DNA from: an uncultured Spirochaetales bacterium
GTDB lineage: Bacteria > Spirochaetota > Spirochaetia > Treponematales > Treponemataceae
DNA: 9,441 nucleotides
Assembly: GCA_946061495.1 (NCBI GenBank)
Contig: CAMGSV010000090.1
Span: 1-9,441, forward strand
Direction: 5' to 3'
Shown here: positions 5,996 through 9,441 of the stretch, piece after piece
How the letters are laid out: each line of letters starts with the position of its first letter
Numbering within the stretch: the first letter of the stretch is position 1
Position numbers and translations under genes: made by a program
The notes under the pieces: generated by a model
Told to the model about the DNA's origin: nothing
The model's input: the letters and a program-made list of their open reading frames with translations, nothing else
Databases searched by the model: none

Positions 5996-7297
5996 TCAGC
6001 TGTTGATGATTTTTATTGCCTCGTCCCGTGAAATGGACTCGAACTGCTCCCGTGTCTTGAGATTCTTGAGGGTGAGGAGGTTCTGTGCCGCATCCTCTTC
6101 CTTTATCAGGATACCGTAGGGTATGCCCTTTCTTTCTGCCATGGTGTACTGGGCGGTGATTTTTTTCTGATCGGGAAACACCTCGCAGGAGACGCCAGCA
6201 GTGCGCAGTTGACTGGCTACCTTCTGGTAATGGATTGCCAGCTTTTCATCAAGGCAGAAAATCTCCACCTGCACGTGGCTTTTCTTGCGGTCTAACTTGT
6301 CCAGCTGCTCAAGTCCTGCAATGAGGCGGTCCAACCCGATGGATGACCCGACACCAGGGACACGGTCCTTCATGTAGAGGCCGGCTAGGTTGTCATAGCG
6401 GCCGCCGGAGCATACGGAACCGATGCTGGGAAGCTGGTTCAGAAAGGTTTCGTAGACAACTCCGGTATAATAATCAAGTCCGCGGGTGATGGAGGGATCC
6501 AGAACGAAGGAGTCTTGGATGCCGGTGGCCACCATCATGGCACGAATGTCACGGAGACGCTGGGAGTGGGGGGATGGTCCGCCGGCCAGGGTCTCCATCT
6601 GTTCCAGGGTGGCCTCGAAGCTTTCTTTTTGCGAGATATAGGTAAGAATTTCCTGTGAAGTCTGCGGGGAACCGGTGATTCCGTTCAGCTGAACAAGGAC
6701 CTGTTCCTGGCCGATCTTTGCCAGCTTGTCTACGGTACGGAGAATGTCTTCACTTTTGTCCCCCAGGCTGTGTTTTTCCAGAAACTGGTTGAAAATTCCC
6801 CGGTGACTCATGCGGATGGTTACGTCCTCAACACCGATGGCGGCCAGAGCCGATTTCATCAGGGAAAGAATCTCGAAGTCGCTGGTGGCGCTGTCAGAGC
6901 CGACGCAGTCGAAGTCGCACTGCACGAACTCACGGTAGCGACCGGCCTGGGGCTTTTCTCCCCGCCAGACCTTGGCAATGTGGTAGCGTTTGAATGGAAA
7001 GTACAGCTCGTCCTTGTGCTCGGCAGTGAAACGGGCGAAGGGAACCGTGAGATCAAAGCGGAGCGCCACATCCCGGCCGCCGTTGTCTTGGAAGCGGAAC
7101 ACCTGCTTTTCAGTCTCACCATCACTTTTTCTCAGAAGAATCTCAGAATACTCCATTACTGGTGTATCAATAGGTACATATCCGTATTGGCGGAAGGTTG
7201 CTGTAAGCTTTTCTATTAGGCTGGAACGGGTAATTTCTGCTTCTGGCAAGAAATCTCGAAAGCCTTTGAGAATTCGAGGTTGTATGAGCTTTTCCAT
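5996..7297 (-). CDS. hisS: Histidyl-tRNA synthetase
   Basis: A class II aminoacyl-tRNA synthetase that charges tRNA-His with histidine using ATP in the cytoplasm. At 433 residues it is the normal length for bacterial HisRS. Landmarks: PRILKGFRDFLPEA (7-20); motif 1 region around VPIDTPVMEY (41-50); motif 2 VWRGEKPQAGRYREFVQCDFD (110-130); histidine-specific RGLDYYTG (272-279) and CSGGRYDNL (296-304); motif 3 GVGSSIGLDRL (315-325). The C-terminal anticodon-binding domain spans about 343-433. These separate it from HisZ, which lacks the full catalytic set. The ATG at 7297 has no Shine-Dalgarno, and a -10 hexamer ends six bases upstream, so the transcript is probably leaderless. It is divergent from coaX and converges on the HAD gene. 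Confidence 0.96.
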   Translation of the reverse strand: MEKLIQPRILKGFRDFLPEAEITRSSLIEKLTATFRQYGYVPIDTPVMEYSEILLRKSDGETEKQVFRFQDNGGRDVALRFDLTVPFARFTAEHKDELYFPFKRYHIAKVWRGEKPQAGRYREFVQCDFDCVGSDSATSDFEILSLMKSALAAIGVEDVTIRMSHRGIFNQFLEKHSLGDKSEDILRTVDKLAKIGQEQVLVQLNGITGSPQTSQEILTYISQKESFEATLEQMETLAGGPSPHSQRLRDIRAMMVATGIQDSFVLDPSITRGLDYYTGVVYETFLNQLPSIGSVCSGGRYDNLAGLYMKDRVPGVGSSIGLDRLIAGLEQLDKLDRKKSHVQVEIFCLDEKLAIHYQKVASQLRTAGVSCEVFPDQKKITAQYTMAERKGIPYGILIKEEDAAQNLLTLKNLKTREQFESISRDEAIKIINS

Positions 7298-7308
7298 ATT
7301 GATATAAT
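7280..7308 (+). promoter_or_regulatory. Candidate sigma-70 promoter of coaX
   Basis: TTGTAT (7280-7285, weak), 17 nt, TATAAT (7303-7308, perfect). Transcription would start near 7315, giving an 18-nt leader with the GGGGGA Shine-Dalgarno-like string. The -35 lies inside the hisS coding start, and the -10 coincides with the hisS -10 on the other strand. Confidence 0.55.
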
Positions 7309-7332
7309 AGACACATTGGGGGAAAATTTCAA
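7304..7332 (-). promoter_or_regulatory. Candidate sigma-70 promoter of hisS, sharing its -10 with the coaX promoter
   Basis: Minus strand: TTGAAA (7332-7327), 17 nt, TATTAT (7309-7304), then six bases and the hisS ATG. The expected +1 is the A of the start codon. The hexamer is the reverse complement of ATAATA, overlapping the plus-strand TATAAT by five bases. Confidence 0.6.
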
Positions 7333-8151
7333 TTGCTTTTGACTATAGACATTGGAAACACGAATATTGTAGTGGCCTTGTTCCGGAACGGCGTCATCTT
7401 GTCCACCTGGCGGCTTTTCACGGATGTCAGGAGGACGGGTGACGAGTATGGCAGCATGCTGACCTCCTTGCTGCGAGATGACGGCCTTGACATGAAGGAG
7501 GTGGAGTATTGCGTCATAAGCTCCGTGGTGCCTGTGTTGATTGGCTCCTTCGTGAGCCTCATCGAGCAGAAGACGGGTCGAAAGCCGGTGATCATCAATC
7601 CTTCCATCTTTCCCTTGTTGCCGGTACGGATTCCTGAGACTGCCATCCATGAGATTGGCAGCGACCTACTGTGCAATGCGGTGGAAGCCTATTGCCGTTA
7701 TCAATGTGCTTGTATCGTGGTGGACTTCGGCACGGCACTGACCTTCACTGCCGTCGGTGCCACAGGAGACCTGCTGGGAATTGCCATCACGCCTGGCCTG
7801 GGGACTGCCCGCAACTCCCTTTTTGAGGATACAGCCCAGCTGCCTTCCATTCCTTTGGAGGCACCGCCTTCCAGCTTGGGAACAAATACCATTCATTCCA
7901 TTCAGGCGGGAATTGTGCTGGGCTACAAGAGCTTGGTGGAGGGACTCGTGCTGCAGATGAAGGAGGACATGGCTGTCCAGACAGGCATCAGTCAGGATGA
8001 GATCAAGGTGGTGGCTACCGGTGGTTTGAACAGCGTGCTAAAGCCGCTGACCGATATTTTCCAGGATGTGGACAAGGCTCTGACCCTCTGCGGACTTCAC
8101 CGGATTGCGGTGATTCTGCAGGACAAGTTGCCTCAAAAGGAAGCCTCCTGA
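7333..8151 (+). CDS. coaX: Type III pantothenate kinase
   Basis: Phosphorylates pantothenate to 4'-phosphopantothenate, the first step of coenzyme A synthesis. Type III enzymes belong to the ASKHA fold, need a monovalent cation and are not feedback-inhibited by CoA. The 272-residue protein shows phosphate-binding DIGNTN (6-11), IHEIGSDLLCNAVEAY (105-120) with the catalytic Asp at 111, the VDFGTALTFTAV phosphate-2 region (130-141), AITPGLGTARNSLF (151-164), TNTIHSIQAGIVLGY (184-198) and ATGGL (228-232). The usual Arg after the catalytic Asp (GxDR) is Leu here. The TTG start at 7333 gives MLLTIDIGNTN, matching the family N-terminus; a GGGGGA string lies 9-10 nt upstream. The Leu substitution is the only departure noted; no BirA or CoaA partner is adjacent. 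Confidence 0.93.
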   Translation: MLLTIDIGNTNIVVALFRNGVILSTWRLFTDVRRTGDEYGSMLTSLLRDDGLDMKEVEYCVISSVVPVLIGSFVSLIEQKTGRKPVIINPSIFPLLPVRIPETAIHEIGSDLLCNAVEAYCRYQCACIVVDFGTALTFTAVGATGDLLGIAITPGLGTARNSLFEDTAQLPSIPLEAPPSSLGTNTIHSIQAGIVLGYKSLVEGLVLQMKEDMAVQTGISQDEIKVVATGGLNSVLKPLTDIFQDVDKALTLCGLHRIAVILQDKLPQKEAS

Positions 8152-8312
8152 TATACGCAGGGAATCGGCACTCCGTTCCAGGTGGGCAGTCTTCTCAGTT
8201 CGCGCTATTTGCAAGGGTGATGACTCCAGCTCTGCCAGTGGGCGAGGAGGATGTTGTAGTGGGTGTCATCGAGGCGTTCTCCCAGAGCTGCAAGCTGTTC
8301 CTCAAAGCTAAA
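8133..8312 (-). pseudogene. Decayed fragment resembling a metallophosphoesterase
   Basis: One minus-strand frame reads FSFEEQLAALGERLDDTHYN then ILLAHWQSWSHHPCK, a TAG (8207-8205), and then RELRRLPTWNGVPIPCVYQ in the same frame up to a TGA inside the coaX end. The first part resembles the 'YNILLAH-x-P' strand of calcineurin-like phosphoesterases (COG1408/YkuE type). The second resembles the 'GGQ-RLP-x-NG' block near the end of those proteins. The segment normally between them, with the GHxHGG metal-binding motif, is missing. There is no start, no Shine-Dalgarno and the upstream end runs into the tRNA terminator. This is my reading of short motifs without a database search, so it remains tentative. 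Confidence 0.4.
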
Positions 8313-8314
8313 GT

Positions 8315-8343
8315 AAAAAACTCTCACTTTCGTGAGAGCTTTT
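8315..8343 (-). terminator. Terminator of the tRNA-Gly gene
   Basis: Minus strand: a perfect 7-bp stem CTCTCAC/GTGAGAG (8321-8338) with a GAAA loop, a stable tetraloop, followed by six T residues (8320-8315). It begins just after the tRNA 3' end. Confidence 0.88.
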
Positions 8344-8415
<72 letters not shown>

Positions 8416-8427
8416 AATGTGTGAGTT

Positions 8428-8456
8428 ACTATATCAGTTTATTTTTTTTATGTCAA
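8428..8456 (-). promoter_or_regulatory. Sigma-70 promoter of tRNA-Gly
   Basis: Minus strand: perfect TTGACA (8456-8451), 17 nt containing an A-tract, TATAGT (8433-8428). Transcription would begin near 8421, a few bases before the mature tRNA 5' end at 8415. Confidence 0.8.
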
Positions 8457-8477
8457 GTGCATTCAAAAAAAATATCC

Positions 8478-8510
8478 AAGAATTCCCTTGCTAAATGTAG
8501 CTGAATTCTT
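8478..8510. repeat. Inverted repeat flanking the TPR gene -35 region
   Basis: AAGAATTC (8478-8485) and GAATTCTT (8503-8510) are perfect 8-base inverted arms 17 bases apart. They straddle the candidate -35 (8488-8493) and abut the -10 (8511). This placement would suit a dimeric regulator, but a chance arrangement in AT-rich DNA is possible. Confidence 0.4.
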
Positions 8511-8516
8511 TATTCT
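8488..8516 (+). promoter_or_regulatory. Candidate sigma-70 promoter of the TPR protein gene
   Basis: TTGCTA (8488-8493), 17 nt, TATTCT (8511-8516), four of six matches each. The ATG at 8525 is 8 nt downstream, so the leader would be a few bases at most. It is divergent from the tRNA-Gly promoter. Confidence 0.4.
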
Positions 8517-8524
8517 TAGGTTAT

Positions 8525-9268
8525 ATGAGCATGTGTAAGTTTTTTAAGGTTACTTTGATGATGGTGGGCTTGGTGTCCACCCTGTTTGCGGAAATCAATA
8601 CTCATGATGTTTTGTGGGATGAATTTATTGTCCTTCGTGATGCCATGTACAACAACGAGGCATCTGCCGATGGTCTTTTGCCTCTGTATGATGCGGCGGT
8701 GGCCTCTGCACGGGAGAATTTTTCTGATGATACCTTGCTGGTGGCTCTGTCCCGGTGTGAGTACATCATGGGGCGGGCATACTCATATGAGGAGAACAAG
8801 GATGCTGCCGGTGCACGGTATGATGCAGGGGATGCCTATGCGGTGCAGGCCTTGGACATTCGGGAGACTGCCACCGCCCACTTGATGCGGGGGGAGAACA
8901 TCTCTCAGAACTGTTCTGTCAAGCCTGTGTCCTATGCCCTATCCCATGGAACAAAGGTGGGGGGACTGGCCAAGAAGACGCTGAAGCTTGACAAAACCTA
9001 TGGTGCTGCCATGTATCTCCAGACAGCCCAGCACATTTATGCCCCCTCTCCCTTCCACAACCACAAGAAGGGGATACGGGAGATGCAGGAGATTCTGGAG
9101 GACTCTTCTGTCCGTTTGGAAAGGGATGACGAATTCAATTTGACCAGTGCCATCGGGTATGGCTACATCCAGCGGAAGGAGCCTGACGAGGCCAGAAAAT
9201 GGCTGGAACGGGCTTTGGAAATCTATCCCGGTAATAAATATGTTCAGTCCTTGTTGAAAGATTTGTAG
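8525..9268 (+). CDS. Exported TPR-repeat protein of unknown function
   Basis: A 247-residue protein with a signal peptide (KFFKVTLMMVGLVSTLFA, probable cleavage after Ala22), so it acts in the periplasm. The mature part is largely helical and alanine-rich with repeat-like helix pairs, for example DTLLVALSRCEYIMGRAYSYEE (69-90) and DAYAVQALDIRETATAHLMRGE (103-124). The last repeat (about 204-237, with GYGYIQRKEPDEARKWLERALEIYPGN) is a clear tetratricopeptide repeat. TPR proteins act as docking scaffolds for other proteins; the partner is unknown. I find no catalytic motif. Only a weak TTAGG precedes the ATG and a -10-like hexamer ends 8 nt upstream, so the mRNA may be nearly leaderless. A downstream gene begins 23 bases after the stop and is probably co-transcribed. 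Confidence 0.8.
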   Translation: MSMCKFFKVTLMMVGLVSTLFAEINTHDVLWDEFIVLRDAMYNNEASADGLLPLYDAAVASARENFSDDTLLVALSRCEYIMGRAYSYEENKDAAGARYDAGDAYAVQALDIRETATAHLMRGENISQNCSVKPVSYALSHGTKVGGLAKKTLKLDKTYGAAMYLQTAQHIYAPSPFHNHKKGIREMQEILEDSSVRLERDDEFNLTSAIGYGYIQRKEPDEARKWLERALEIYPGNKYVQSLLKDL

Positions 9269-9291
9269 GTATACTATACAGTAGGTTTGTC

Positions 9292-9441
9292 ATGATGAAT
9301 GTTGTTGTCGAGTATTATGCCTGGATAGTGGCGCTACTCAGTGTGTATTTTCTCATCTTTGCCTTGACCAATGCCTTTTGGCTGTGGATTTATTCCAAGA
9401 AGGCTCGGGTTTTCCAGGGACCGAAGGTGTCCGTCTGCATT
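9292..9441 (+). CDS. N-terminus of a membrane-anchored family 2 glycosyltransferase (cut by window edge)
   Basis: Fifty codons are visible: a single membrane segment (about residues 10-34, WIVALLSVYFLIFALTNAFW and onward), a basic turn YSKKARVF, then GPKVSVCI at the edge. A membrane helix followed by 'PxVSVxIP' is the usual opening of GT-A fold family 2 glycosyltransferases, where this strand begins the nucleotide-sugar-binding domain. Donor and acceptor cannot be judged from this much. ATG occurs at 9292 and 9295; only a weak TAGG-type Shine-Dalgarno is present. It follows the TPR gene by 23 bases on the same strand. Confidence 0.65.
   Translation, partial: MMNVVVEYYAWIVALLSVYFLIFALTNAFWLWIYSKKARVFQGPKVSVCI

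Noticed and set aside
9251..9276. A possible promoter (TTGTTG and TATACT) just before the glycosyltransferase gene
   Set aside because: Hexamer spacing is only about 13 nt, and the 23-bp gap to the TPR gene makes co-transcription simpler.

Overview
The window reads as chromosomal DNA of a spirochaete, most likely Treponema or a close relative. The main evidence is a tandem pair of FlaA proteins, which sheath the periplasmic flagella of spirochaetes, next to a class II fructose-bisphosphate aldolase. From memory, T. pallidum has the same aldolase/flaA/flaA grouping. Base composition is moderate, with one visibly AT-richer patch (about 646-1530). I see no insertion sequence, prophage, CRISPR array, toxin-antitoxin pair or defence locus. 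I did not find a convincing new biological system; the interest lies in promoter and translation-start architecture and in gene decay.

Layout: 1-517 (minus) is infC (translation initiation factor IF-3), cut by the window edge and started by TTG behind a strong Shine-Dalgarno. 646-1432 (minus) holds a short lipoprotein ORF overlapping a 160-codon ORF that may be its frameshifted continuation. 1545-2216 (plus) is an unrecognised multi-span membrane protein, transcribed divergently. A long hairpin at 2236-2293 separates it from the convergent aldolase gene fba (2312-3310, minus). A divergent intergenic region with a consensus sigma-70 promoter leads into the two-gene flaA operon (3489-5002), which ends in a strong terminator. 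A NagD-like HAD phosphatase follows (5109-5900), then a bidirectional terminator and the convergent hisS (5996-7297, minus). hisS and coaX (7333-8151, plus) diverge from promoters whose -10 hexamers lie on the same seven bases. The 373-bp gap after coaX contains the remains of what looks like a metallophosphoesterase gene and a tRNA-Gly(UCC) with its own promoter and terminator (minus). The right end carries an exported TPR protein (8525-9268) and the N-terminus of a membrane glycosyltransferase (9292 to the edge).

The genes are mostly housekeeping (translation: infC, hisS, tRNA-Gly; glycolysis: fba; CoA synthesis: coaX) plus motility (flaA pair), and do not form one pathway. The most noteworthy pattern is that four genes (lipoprotein, membrane protein, hisS, TPR protein) have no recognisable strong Shine-Dalgarno and a plausible -10 element only 6-8 nt before the ATG, so their mRNAs may be leaderless. 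fba, both flaA genes, the HAD gene and infC have ordinary Shine-Dalgarno starts.
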